From contig JAEWAF010000113.1 of the NCBI GenBank assembly GCA_023391815.1, positions 1 to 55,562 of the forward strand: a DNA stretch of 55,562 nt. The letters are read 5' to 3'. A program made the translations under genes and the position numbers. The notes below the pieces were generated by a model. The model was not told the DNA's origin and made no database searches. It worked only from the letters and a program-made list of their open reading frames with translations. This DNA comes from Pseudomonadota bacterium. GTDB lineage: Bacteria; Pseudomonadota; Gammaproteobacteria; Steroidobacterales; Steroidobacteraceae. This document shows, in pieces, positions 39,334 to 48,670 of this stretch; position 1 is the stretch's first letter, and every line of letters starts with the position of its first letter.

Positions 39334-40605
39334 ATGCGTACCATTCGCCCCAGTGCCGGCCTCGCCAACGTGAAATACGAAATTCGCGGCGACCTGGCAC
39401 GGCGCGCCCATGAGATGGAGCGGCGGGGCTACGACATCATCCCGCTGAACATCGGCAATCCCGGCGTGTTCGGCTTTCGCACGCCCGAGACCATGCGGCT
39501 GGCGATGATCGAGAACTTGAAGGCGAGCGAGGCCTACAGCCATCAGAAGGGCATTTTCCCGGCGCGTGAAGCGGTGGTCATGCAGCAGCAGAGCCGTGGC
39601 GTGCGTGGCGTGAGCGCCGATGAAGTATTCATGGGCAACGGCGTCAGCGAGTTGATCGATCTGGTGCTGCGTGCCTTGTTGTCGACCGACGACGAAGTGC
39701 TCGTGCCGATGCCGAATTATCCGTTGTGGACGGCAGCGGTGAATTTGAATCGGGGTCGCGCCGTGCACTATCCGTGTCACGCCGCCAATGGTTTCGAGCC
39801 CGATCCGACAGAGATCGAGGCGTTGATCACCAGCCGCACGCGCGCCATCGTCGTGATCAATCCAAACAATCCGACCGGCGCGGTCTATTCGCGCGAGACG
39901 CTGGAGGCGATCGCGCGCATCGCCGAGCGTCATCATCTGGTCGTGTTCTCCGACGAGATCTACGATCAGATCGTTTATGACGACGCCAAGTTCGTGCCGA
40001 TGGCGACGCTCGTGCAGAACACGCTGTGCGCCACCATGTCGGGCCTGTCGAAGGTTTATCGTGCGTGCGGTTATCGCGTCGGCTGGGTGTCGTTCTCCGG
40101 CGAGGTGGAATCGGCCCGCGAATATTTGAGCGCGCTCGACAAGCTCTCGTCACTGCGTTTGTGCAGCAACGTGCCCGGCCAATGGGCGGTGCAGACGGCG
40201 CTCGGCGGTTATCAGAGCATTCAGGAGCTGGTGCGTCCGGGCGGTCGTTTGTTCGAATCGCGTCAGGCCATTCTCGATGGCGTCGCGAAGAGCAAATATC
40301 TACAGGTGCACGCGCCCCGCGGCGCCATCTACGCGTTCATCGGTATCAAGGAAGGCGTGCTGCCGGCCTTCGACGATCAGCGTTTCGCGATGGACCTGCT
40401 CGAGCACAAGCATGTGCTGCTCGCGCCGGGCACCAGCTTCAACACGCCTTACAAGACGCACTTCCGCATCACCAATCTGCCGCGCCCCGAAGTGCTGGCC
40501 GACGTGTTCCGCCGCATGGAGGAACTGTTGGACAGCTACGCCGATGGGGCCGAGCCTGTGTCACGCGCGGCGCCGGATCTGAAGGTCGTCCGCACTTCTT
40601 CATGA
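39334..40605 (+). CDS. alaA: AlaA-like PLP-dependent aminotransferase
   Basis: A 423-residue class I aminotransferase. It shows LNIGNPGVFGF, the AYSHQKGIFPAREAV region, PNYPLWTAAV, INPNNPTGAVYS, FSDEIYDQIVYD and the PLP lysine Lys240 in SGLSKVYRACGYRVGW, a wording typical of AlaA/AlaB-type glutamate-pyruvate aminotransferases that make alanine. The start at 39334 is preferred since the longer frame (39265) adds a non-conserved stretch. The AddB-like gene starts 11 bp after the stop. Confidence 0.9.
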   Translation: MRTIRPSAGLANVKYEIRGDLARRAHEMERRGYDIIPLNIGNPGVFGFRTPETMRLAMIENLKASEAYSHQKGIFPAREAVVMQQQSRGVRGVSADEVFMGNGVSELIDLVLRALLSTDDEVLVPMPNYPLWTAAVNLNRGRAVHYPCHAANGFEPDPTEIEALITSRTRAIVVINPNNPTGAVYSRETLEAIARIAERHHLVVFSDEIYDQIVYDDAKFVPMATLVQNTLCATMSGLSKVYRACGYRVGWVSFSGEVESAREYLSALDKLSSLRLCSNVPGQWAVQTALGGYQSIQELVRPGGRLFESRQAILDGVAKSKYLQVHAPRGAIYAFIGIKEGVLPAFDDQRFAMDLLEHKHVLLAPGTSFNTPYKTHFRITNLPRPEVLADVFRRMEELLDSYADGAEPVSRAAPDLKVVRTSS

Positions 40606-40616
40606 GTTAAGGGGCA

Positions 40617-43286
40617 TTGCGGCTCCATTCGCTTCTAGATCAGAGCGTCACGGTGCTCACCGCGAGCCGCAGGCTCGCGCACGCTCTGCGCCTGGGTTAT
40701 GCCCAGCACGCGCAGAGCTTGGGTCAATCCGTCTGGCGCACGCCACACATTCTGCCGTGGTCAACCTGGCTCGCTCAGCAGTGGCTCGAAGCGCGAGCGA
40801 GCGGCACGCACGCTCATCACGCGCGGTTGTTGACGAATGCCCAGGCGCGAATTCTCTGGGACACGGTGGTCAACGACAGCGAGTGGGGCGAGAACCTGCT
40901 CAATCCTTCGAACGCCGCCCGCCTGGCCGCGCGCAGCTGGCGACGAATGCAGGAATATCTGATCCCACTCGCCGCGCTGAAAGATAGCGACAGCACCGAA
41001 GGTCGCGCCTTGCATGCGTGGTGTACTGAGTTCCTGCGCCGCTGCGATAAGTTACAGGCCATCGATGAAACGCGTCTGGCGCACTGGGCGCACGATGCGA
41101 ACTTCGTACCCGAAGAAACATTGGCGCTCGCGGGCTTCGATAGCCTGCCGCCCTCGATCGCTCGCCTGATCGAGCGCTGGCGTGGACTGAGCAAGATCGC
41201 CGACGTTGCAGCGGAGGAGCAAGGATCGCGCTCCGTCGTCGTTGTCACTGCTCGCGATGCCGATGACGAACTGGAGCTGGCCGCGCGCTGGGCTCGCGCT
41301 CAGATCGCAACCGGCAAGAGCACCGTGGGCGTCGTCGTCGCCGACCTGCAGTCGCGCCGAGCGGAAGTGCAACGTGTCTTCGAAGATGTGTTCGCACCGG
41401 GGCAGCGAAACATTCAAGCCGAGTCGGCGAAAATCCCGGTCGTGATCGCGGCACCGGCGCCGCTCGCGTCGTATCCGATCGTGGACGCGGCCTTGTTGGT
41501 GTTGCAATTCGCTTTGCATGATCGACCGGCGACGCATGCGGGCCGCTTGTTACGTTCGCCCTTTATCGCCGGCAGCGAAGCCGAAAAAGATCGTCGCGCC
41601 ATGGCGGACTTCCGTCTGCGTGAGGACCAGCGCGACCGATGGGATTGGTTCGAGCTCGAGCGGTGGGCCGCTGCGACCCATTGTGAGCAATTGGCCTTGG
41701 CCGCGCGCCACGTCGGTGAGCTGATTCGCGGCAATACCTCGTCGGCCGGCGCGAGTGTCTGGGCCGAACGTTTTCATGCATGGTTGCGTGCGGTTAGCTG
41801 GCCGGGTGAGCGTTCGCTCAGCAGCGTCGAGCATCAGACTGTTTTGAAGTTTCACGCGGCGCTCGCCGAGTTCGGCACGCTGGATGCCGTGACAGCGCCT
41901 CTTTCTGCGGCTGGCGCGTTGTCTCGACTGCAGGAACTGTTGCGCGATACTCCCTTCGAGCCGGAAACGCAGGCGACCTCGATCACGGTGATCGATCCGG
42001 CCACCGTCGCGGGCATGACATTCGATGCGACGTGGGTAACCGGCCTCGATGCCGCGCGCCTGCCCGAGCCGGTCAATCCCGATCCGCTATTGCCAGTCGC
42101 CTTGCAACGTGCCGCGAAGATTCCTGAAGCGACGGCCGAAGGAATCATGCAACTGTCGCGAGCGAGACTTGCGCGTTGGACCAGCAGCGCTCCACAAGTC
42201 GTGTTGAGCTGGCCGCGACAGGAAGGCGAGGCGGAGTTACAACCGAGCCCCATGCTGTCGCCGTGGCCGACCCTCAAAGGCAGCGATCTCGCGATCGCCT
42301 CGGTGCGTCCGTTACGACGAACACTGTTCGATCAGCGACCGCTGCTTGAACACATGCGCGATGAAGTCGCTCCTCGGCTGACCGTGAAAACCGCGCGCGG
42401 TGGTGCGATGACGCTGGAGCTGCAATCGCGCTGTCCGTTCCGGGCGCAAGCGCAGATTCGATTGGGTGCCGAGCAGTTACCGACGGTGAGCATCGGTGTC
42501 GAGCCCATCGATCGCGGCATCATTCTGCATCGAGTGCTCGAAGAAATCTGGGGCTCGCTGCGAACTCACGCAGGGCTCATGGCCATCGATGAGGAAACAT
42601 TGGCGCAGCGAGTACGGGCGAGCGCCGAACGGCACACGATGCAGGCCTTGCAGCCCACGATTCGCTATCGCCAGCGTCTTGCCGCACTGGAAGCGAGCAA
42701 TGTGGCCAAACAGGTCCTGCAGCTGCTCGCGGTGGAGAAGGAAAGACCGTCGTTCGCGCTGCAGTTCACCGAGAAGTCCGAGCCCTATGCCATCGGCGGA
42801 CTGTCGATCACGCTGCAGCCGGATCGAGTCGATCAGCTGGGCAACGGCGGTTATTTGCTGATCGATTACAAACTTGGAGATTCGCACTCGCCGCGTCAGT
42901 GGCTGGATACGAAGCCGGGGCGTCCACTGCGGCCACAGCTGCCGTTGTATGGATTGGCGCACGCGGACTCGCTGCGTGGCCTCGCTTATGTCGTATTGGC
43001 CGCCGGTGCGGTTGAATATCGCGGGTGGAGTGACGGCGCATTCATCGGGGAGGGCGTCGTGGCCTATCCGGGGCATGTGCGACTCCGGCCCGATCATCCG
43101 CCCGATTGGCCCTCGCTGGTCGATCACTGGCGCAAGACACTCACGCAGCTTGCGGAAGGCTTCGTCGAGGGTCAGGCGGTGGTGGATCCGGTGCAGCCAC
43201 AAGAGTGCACCTACTGTCATTTGAGCGCGTTCTGCCGGGTCAGCGAGCGGACGCAGGACGACGAGGCGGAGTTGCACGATGAGTAG
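40617..43286 (+). CDS. AddB-like PD-(D/E)XK nuclease, DNA repair protein
   Basis: An 889-residue protein of the AddB-related 'probable DNA repair protein' group found beside RecB/AddA-like helicases. The middle carries an inactivated helicase-like fold. The C-terminal nuclease domain has LIDYKLGD and QLPLYGLAHAD. The conserved cysteines in LQSRCPFRAQAQ and CTYCHLSAFC suggest the AddB-type [4Fe-4S] clamp. The start is TTG at 40617 behind AAGGGG, 11 bp after alaA; it is the first start in frame that keeps the conserved N-terminus. Its 3' end overlaps the next gene by 8 bases. Confidence 0.85.
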   Translation: MRLHSLLDQSVTVLTASRRLAHALRLGYAQHAQSLGQSVWRTPHILPWSTWLAQQWLEARASGTHAHHARLLTNAQARILWDTVVNDSEWGENLLNPSNAARLAARSWRRMQEYLIPLAALKDSDSTEGRALHAWCTEFLRRCDKLQAIDETRLAHWAHDANFVPEETLALAGFDSLPPSIARLIERWRGLSKIADVAAEEQGSRSVVVVTARDADDELELAARWARAQIATGKSTVGVVVADLQSRRAEVQRVFEDVFAPGQRNIQAESAKIPVVIAAPAPLASYPIVDAALLVLQFALHDRPATHAGRLLRSPFIAGSEAEKDRRAMADFRLREDQRDRWDWFELERWAAATHCEQLALAARHVGELIRGNTSSAGASVWAERFHAWLRAVSWPGERSLSSVEHQTVLKFHAALAEFGTLDAVTAPLSAAGALSRLQELLRDTPFEPETQATSITVIDPATVAGMTFDATWVTGLDAARLPEPVNPDPLLPVALQRAAKIPEATAEGIMQLSRARLARWTSSAPQVVLSWPRQEGEAELQPSPMLSPWPTLKGSDLAIASVRPLRRTLFDQRPLLEHMRDEVAPRLTVKTARGGAMTLELQSRCPFRAQAQIRLGAEQLPTVSIGVEPIDRGIILHRVLEEIWGSLRTHAGLMAIDEETLAQRVRASAERHTMQALQPTIRYRQRLAALEASNVAKQVLQLLAVEKERPSFALQFTEKSEPYAIGGLSITLQPDRVDQLGNGGYLLIDYKLGDSHSPRQWLDTKPGRPLRPQLPLYGLAHADSLRGLAYVVLAAGAVEYRGWSDGAFIGEGVVAYPGHVRLRPDHPPDWPSLVDHWRKTLTQLAEGFVEGQAVVDPVQPQECTYCHLSAFCRVSERTQDDEAELHDE

Positions 43287-46200
43287 CGACGCTGCCGCCC
43301 GCAAGCGCGCCCTCGATCCGACGCGCTCGTTCATCGTTCAGGCGCCGGCCGGCTCGGGCAAGACCGAACTGCTCACGCAGCGCTACCTGCGATTGCTCGC
43401 GACCGTCGAGCATCCGGAGCAGATCCTTGCGATCACCTTCACGCGCAAGGCCGCGGCGGAGATGCGCAATCGTATTTTGCTGTCCATCGAGGCTGCGGGC
43501 GCGCCGGCCCCCGAGTCCGCTCACAAGCTCACGACGTGGGAATTGGCACGCGCGGTGCGCGCGGCCGATCTCGAGCGCAACTGGAAGCTTGCCGAGCATC
43601 CGTCGCGGCTGCGGATCCAAACGATCGATGCGCTGAACTCGACGCTTGCACGGCGCTTGCCGATTCTCGCCGGCACGGGCTCCGCCTTGGAGCCGGCGGG
43701 CGATCCGTGGCCATTGTATGAAACCGCCGCACGACGCTTGATCGAGCGACTCGGTGAGGGTTCGACGGTTGCCGACCATCTCGAATCGTTGATCGTGCAT
43801 CTCGGCAATCGCACCGATCTGCTTGCGGACCTGCTGTGCGAGCTGCTGGCCAAGCGCGATCAGTGGCTGCATCAAATCGTGAGCGCCGGGGCCCACGACA
43901 ACCTGCGTGCGGTGCTCGAACAAACGCTGCAGAACGTGATCAAGCGGCATCTGACGGTTCTGTGCGGGCTGCTCAACGATGTGCGCCGTCGTGAGTATTG
44001 GGATCTCGCGGTATTCGCGGCCTCCAATCTTCGTGATGCCGCCCGCGTCAACGAAGAGAAGCGACTACTTCTCGATGCGTGCGCAAATCCTCACGTGGTT
44101 CCGAGTGCGCACAGCGACACCATCGACGCGTGGCTCGCGCTCGCGAGCGTCTTCCTGAAGCGCGACGGCTCGCCTTACAAGACCGTTACCAAGAATAGCG
44201 GCTTTCCGACCACGCATCCTCGAGAGAAAGAACAGATGCTCGCCGTGCTGGCCGAGCTCGGCGAGGACGAGACACTGATTGCGCAACTCGGCGCGCTTCG
44301 CAGTCTGCCGAGGCCGACGTACTCGGAAGATCAATGGGCAATTCTGGAAGCGCTGCTCGCCGTGCTGCCCGTGGCCGTCGCTGAGTTGCAGATCGTGTTT
44401 CAATCGCAAGGGCAGGCAGATTACATCGAAGCGGCGTTGCGCGCGCTGCAAGCGTTGGGCTCGAGCGAGGAGCCGACCGATCTGGCTCTCGCGTTCGACT
44501 ATCGCCTGCAACACCTGCTGGTCGATGAGTTTCAGGACACCTCGTTCGCACAGCTCGATCTGCTCGAACGCTTGACGGCGGGTTGGACGCAGGGCGACGG
44601 CCGTACCTTGTTTTGCGTCGGCGATCCGATGCAATCGATCTATCGCTTCCGTCAGGCCGAGGTCGGCTTGTTTCTGCAGTTGCAACGGCATGGCTTGCGC
44701 AATGTGCCGCTGGAGCCGCTGCAACTCACGTCCAACTTTCGCTCCACGCGCCCCATCATCGAGTGGGTGAATCGCGTGTTTCCGGGCGTGCTGTCGCCGA
44801 CTGACAATCCGGAACAGGGCGCCGTGCGTTACAGCCCCAGCGTCGCCGCGTTGTCGAGCACGCGCGGTGGAGTGAAGGTTCATCCGTCCTTCGAAAAAGA
44901 TGAGCTGGCCGAGGCGCGCCAGGTCGTGAAGCTCGTGCGCAAGAGTCTCGCCGAAGATCCGGACACGACGGTCGCCGTGCTCGTTACGGCGCGAACTCAC
45001 GTGGGATTGATCGCAAGTCAGCTGCACGCGGCTTCCATCGACTTCCAGGCGATCGAGATCGAAGCGCTGCTGGATCGCCCCGTCGTGCAGGACCTGACTG
45101 CGCTCACCCGCGCGTTGCTACATCTCGCAGATCGCACGTCCTGGCTCGCTGTGCTGCGCGCGCCATGGAGTGGGCTCACACTCAATGACCTGCACGCGAT
45201 CGTCGATAACAACCGCAACTCGACCATCAACGAGTTGCTGGCTCGGGCGTTGGATTCCAGCGATGCACTTAGCGCCGACGGTCGTGAACGCGTCTCCCGC
45301 GTGTATTCGATTCTGCAAGCCGCCGAGGCGCAGCGAGGACGCTTGTCATTGCGAGATTGGGTCGAACGCACGTGGAACGCGCTCGGGGGCCCGGCGACGC
45401 TGCATCGACCTCAAGACCTCGAGGATGCCGATGCCTACCTGTCGCGACTCGATCAAATCGAAGTCGCGGGCGATCTCGAAGACGTTGCGCGACTGGAAGA
45501 ACAGTTGGATCGTCTGTTCGCGCGGCCTCGGCCGGAGAATCGGGCTCGGGTCGAAGTGATGACCATTCACAAGTCCAAGGGACTGGAGTACGACGTGGTC
45601 ATCCTGCCGGCGCTGGATCGATTGCTACGCGGTGAGAGCCGCGAGCTGATGCGATGGACTCGAATCCCGGGGAACGACGGCGGCATCGTCTTCGCACCCA
45701 TCAAAGCCGCCGGTGCCGACTCCGATCCGATGTATCGCTGGATCGAAATGCTCGAACGTGAGCGCAGCGCGCGCGAGCGCGGCCGATTGTTGTATGTGGC
45801 GGCGACGCGAGCCAAACGAGTATTGCATTTGCTAGGGCGGGTTCGCGTGAAAGAAACAGAGGAGGGCCCGGTCATTCGCGAGCCGCTCAACGGCTCGATG
45901 CTTCGCCTGCTTTGGCCCGAAGTGCAGTCTCACTTCGAGTCGAGCGTACAAACCAAGCCTCAACAGGATCTGTTCGCGAGCGCGTCCGGTCCGTCTCTGC
46001 GCGTACGCCGCCTGCCACTGCAATGGCAACCGCCCACCCCCGATGCGCCCGTGACTGCGAAGGCCGTCAACGTCAGCGATCTCGAAGCGCGGATCGAGTT
46101 CGACTGGGCCTCACAAACGGCGCGTCACATCGGCACGCTCGTCCACCGTGAGCTCGACCGTCTCGTTCGCACCGGCGCCGATCGTTCGAATCCCTCACCC

Positions 46201-46644
46201 AATCGCGCACGGCTGTGCGCCGAGCTTGCCGAGCTTGGCGTGCCGCCCGACCGATGCGAAGCGGCCGCCGAACGCGTCGTCGCGGCGATGGCGCAAACCC
46301 TTGCCGACGAGCGCGGTCGCTGGCTGCTCGGGTTGTCATCCACGCTCAGCGAGGCGGAGTCCGAGCTCGCGCTTACCGGAGTGTTTCAAGGCGAGCTCGT
46401 TTCCGGCGTCATCGACCGCACCTTCGTCGATGAACAGGGCGTGCGCTGGATCGTCGATTTCAAGACCGGTACGCACGAGGGCGGCGGCTTGGAGCAATTC
46501 CTCAACGCGGAAGTCATTCGCTACCGCGATCAGTTGCAGCGCTATGCGCGGCTGATGAAATTGTTTCGCCCGGAGCAGCCGGTGCGCGCCGCGCTGTATT
46601 TCCCGCTGATGAAGCAGTGGCGGGAAGTGACGATCGAGGCCTGA
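43279..46644 (+). CDS. AddA/RecB-like UvrD-family helicase-nuclease
   Basis: An 1121-residue SF1A helicase with a C-terminal nuclease. Walker A APAGSGKT is at residues 22-29, LVDEFQDTSFAQ is motif II, GDPMQSIYRFRQAEV motif III, TSNFRSTRPIIEW motif IV, IHKSKGLEYDVVILPAL motif V and LLYVAATRAKRVLHLLG motif VI. The C-terminal RecB-nuclease core has LGHIGTLVHRELD-type residues and WIVDFKTGTHEGG. With its upstream partner it should process double-strand DNA ends for RecA, replacing RecBCD. Translation is coupled by the 8-base overlap. Confidence 0.92.
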   Translation: MSSDAAARKRALDPTRSFIVQAPAGSGKTELLTQRYLRLLATVEHPEQILAITFTRKAAAEMRNRILLSIEAAGAPAPESAHKLTTWELARAVRAADLERNWKLAEHPSRLRIQTIDALNSTLARRLPILAGTGSALEPAGDPWPLYETAARRLIERLGEGSTVADHLESLIVHLGNRTDLLADLLCELLAKRDQWLHQIVSAGAHDNLRAVLEQTLQNVIKRHLTVLCGLLNDVRRREYWDLAVFAASNLRDAARVNEEKRLLLDACANPHVVPSAHSDTIDAWLALASVFLKRDGSPYKTVTKNSGFPTTHPREKEQMLAVLAELGEDETLIAQLGALRSLPRPTYSEDQWAILEALLAVLPVAVAELQIVFQSQGQADYIEAALRALQALGSSEEPTDLALAFDYRLQHLLVDEFQDTSFAQLDLLERLTAGWTQGDGRTLFCVGDPMQSIYRFRQAEVGLFLQLQRHGLRNVPLEPLQLTSNFRSTRPIIEWVNRVFPGVLSPTDNPEQGAVRYSPSVAALSSTRGGVKVHPSFEKDELAEARQVVKLVRKSLAEDPDTTVAVLVTARTHVGLIASQLHAASIDFQAIEIEALLDRPVVQDLTALTRALLHLADRTSWLAVLRAPWSGLTLNDLHAIVDNNRNSTINELLARALDSSDALSADGRERVSRVYSILQAAEAQRGRLSLRDWVERTWNALGGPATLHRPQDLEDADAYLSRLDQIEVAGDLEDVARLEEQLDRLFARPRPENRARVEVMTIHKSKGLEYDVVILPALDRLLRGESRELMRWTRIPGNDGGIVFAPIKAAGADSDPMYRWIEMLERERSARERGRLLYVAATRAKRVLHLLGRVRVKETEEGPVIREPLNGSMLRLLWPEVQSHFESSVQTKPQQDLFASASGPSLRVRRLPLQWQPPTPDAPVTAKAVNVSDLEARIEFDWASQTARHIGTLVHRELDRLVRTGADRSNPSPNRARLCAELAELGVPPDRCEAAAERVVAAMAQTLADERGRWLLGLSSTLSEAESELALTGVFQGELVSGVIDRTFVDEQGVRWIVDFKTGTHEGGGLEQFLNAEVIRYRDQLQRYARLMKLFRPEQPVRAALYFPLMKQWREVTIEA

Positions 46645-46859
46645 CGGAGGCGTACATGGGACAAAGCCGAATTTAACATTCGACGTTTCCGCGGCAACGT
46701 CCCGTTACGAATTTTGGATATTGCGGCATCGAAGCCGGGGTGACGGCGTCAACATTAGACCCAGCTCACACTCGGCCCCCACAAACATCGCCTCCGCGCC
46801 GGGCCCCTGGCTAAACTACCGGTCGTTCCAATTCAGGTCTGCACCCGGCAGGAGCTTTC

Positions 46860-47399
46860 GTGCACATCGTCATCGCTGCAATCACCGCGCTGGCCGGTTT
46901 GCTCTGGGCGATCAATTCGCTGCAGCGGTCCGGATTCAGTGTGAGCTCGATCAATCCGTTCCTGGCGTACCGTCGCTGGAAATGGAGCAAGACGTACGGC
47001 GTCAAGCCGATCTACCGCTTGGAGCGGCCGATGGACGTGGCGGCGGTGCTGTTGTTGGGGATCGCCAAGGCCGATGGCGAGATCACATCGGATCAGAAGC
47101 GCGAGCTGCAGAACATGTTCCAGAGCGAATTCGAAATCTCACGGGACGAGGCGGCCGATCTGCTGCTCGCCAGCTCACATTTGATTCGGGACGAGATCTA
47201 TATCGTCGATCATCTGGAGAAGATCCTGGAGCCGAGCGCGGCGCGGTTCGAGCCGGCGGCAGTGGGCTCGTTGTTAGGGATGATGCGTAAACTGGCGGCG
47301 CTGGACGGCTCGATCAACGGCGAGCAACAGAAGCTGATCGATGCGACCGATCGTTACTTCGCGGGCCGGCAGAAGGTCGCCGGCGGCAAGTGGAGCTAG
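46860..47399 (+). CDS. TerB-like protein with N-terminal membrane segment
   Basis: A 179-residue protein. One membrane helix (IVIAAITALAGLLWAINSL, residues 3-21) is followed by a basic linker and a TerB/DjlA-type helical domain from about residue 63 (AVLLLGIAKADGEITSDQKRELQNMF) with the metal-binding type D-G-E pattern. A second similar helix pair (LAALDGSINGEQQKLID) follows. The start is GTG at 46860 with CAGGAG upstream. Function in tellurite resistance is not implied by this fold alone. It lies 13 bp from the end of gspN, convergent. Confidence 0.8.
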   Translation: MHIVIAAITALAGLLWAINSLQRSGFSVSSINPFLAYRRWKWSKTYGVKPIYRLERPMDVAAVLLLGIAKADGEITSDQKRELQNMFQSEFEISRDEAADLLLASSHLIRDEIYIVDHLEKILEPSAARFEPAAVGSLLGMMRKLAALDGSINGEQQKLIDATDRYFAGRQKVAGGKWS

Positions 47400-47412
47400 C
47401 CGCGAGTTTCGA

Positions 47413-48162
47413 TTACAGCGTGCCTTCGGTGTTGAATTCGCGGCGACCCTGCGCGTCCGGCGGCCCCAGGAATTCCAATGCCTGGACCAGATTGCGAGGC
47501 GCATCGGGACGCGCGGCGACGAACGCCGAGACGGCGTAACTGCGATCCGGCTTGAGCTGAATGGTGCCATTGACCTGGAGCGGTCCGTCACCGGCATCTG
47601 AAATCGCGCCCTTCAACACTTCCGGCGTCGACGCGGCGGGATCGAAAAGAATCCGGTAGCTGCCTGCTTTGGACGGCTGCCGCGCCGGGCCGTTCAGATC
47701 GAGCACTTCCAGGCTGCCATTCACCTTGGTCGGCCAGCCGTGGTCGAGCGTGAGCTCCGAGAACCGTCCGTTGACCGTGCCGGCCCAGCCGCCAGGAAGA
47801 ACATTCGCCGGCAACGCACTGAGCGGCAGCGAGGCCGCGAGCGACTTGAACGTCATCGTACCGGTGGGGCCCACGCTGAGCTGCGTCTGAGCGAAGCCAT
47901 CGATGCGCGTCACTTTCACATCGGCATTGGCATGCGCGGTGAGCAGCGGCAGGGCGTGCAGCTTCCATTCGACGCTGCCGATGTTCGCGCCCTCTACTTG
48001 TAACACTTGGGCACGGCCGTTCCAGATCGTGCCGGAAACGCCGCCGGCGTGAACACCGGAGGAATCCAGCCAGCCCATCACGATGCTGGCAGGGAATGTA
48101 ACCACGGCGAAGAGAATGAATGCGCCCACGCCGAGCGCAATCAGCGGCCAGAGTCGCTTCAT
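47413..48162 (-). CDS. gspN: Type II secretion system protein N
   Basis: A 249-residue GspN family protein. An N-terminal helix (LWPLIALGVGAFILFAVVTFPASIV) anchors it in the inner membrane and a periplasmic beta domain follows, with GVSGTIWNGRAQVLQV and ALEFLGPPDAQGRREFNTEG, the typical last segment of GspN. Its exact role in the secretin system is unclear; many T2SS lack it. It is the last gene of the gspHIJKLMN operon, 7 bp after gspM. Confidence 0.88.
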   Translation of the reverse strand: MKRLWPLIALGVGAFILFAVVTFPASIVMGWLDSSGVHAGGVSGTIWNGRAQVLQVEGANIGSVEWKLHALPLLTAHANADVKVTRIDGFAQTQLSVGPTGTMTFKSLAASLPLSALPANVLPGGWAGTVNGRFSELTLDHGWPTKVNGSLEVLDLNGPARQPSKAGSYRILFDPAASTPEVLKGAISDAGDGPLQVNGTIQLKPDRSYAVSAFVAARPDAPRNLVQALEFLGPPDAQGRREFNTEGTL

Positions 48163-48169
48163 AGAGTTG

Positions 48170-48670
48170 TTATGCGCCGACGCGAGTCAGGACCAGGTTG
48201 GCATTCACAAGACCGGGTTTGCCGGTGCGATCGATGGTGGCGGACTCGACATCCACGGAGTGCACCTGCTGAAGCGTGCCCAGGCACACCATCAGCTTAT
48301 CGAACTCGGCGCCTTCGAGCCGAACGCGGATGCCACGCTCGCCGTTCGGCGTCTGGCCGGTGAGCGAGGAACCGAGGCCGCACTCGCGAGCGGCGCGATC
48401 GATCAGCACGACCATCGATTCGTTGCTCGGCCCCGGACGGCTCGGCGCGTTCGCGCTCAGCACCGCCACTTCGCCGGACACGCTGCGCATCCAGGCGAGA
48501 TCGCCTTCCTTCTGCGCGACGCGCTTGGCCTGCTTGTCGACCGCGCTATATAACGGCGAGAGCAGCAGAACATAGACCGCGACGATCAGTACCAGGATGG
48601 CGCCGGCGACGATCACGATGCGCTCGCGAGGCTGCAGCGCATTGAATTTATCTCTGAGCTGTTGCATCAC
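48170..48670 (-). CDS. gspM: Type II secretion system protein M
   Basis: A 166-residue bitopic inner-membrane protein. After about 17 cytoplasmic residues (LQPRERIVI) a helix (VAGAILVLIVAVYVLLLSPLY) leads to a periplasmic ferredoxin-like domain with GQTPNGERGIRVRLEGAEFDKLM. GspM binds GspL in the assembly platform. The start overlaps the gspL stop (ATGA). Confidence 0.9.
   Translation of the reverse strand: MMQQLRDKFNALQPRERIVIVAGAILVLIVAVYVLLLSPLYSAVDKQAKRVAQKEGDLAWMRSVSGEVAVLSANAPSRPGPSNESMVVLIDRAARECGLGSSLTGQTPNGERGIRVRLEGAEFDKLMVCLGTLQQVHSVDVESATIDRTGKPGLVNANLVLTRVGA

Noticed and set aside
46860..47399. Tellurite resistance operon
   Set aside because: Only a TerB-like fold is present; no terC, terD, terZ or tehAB genes are near.
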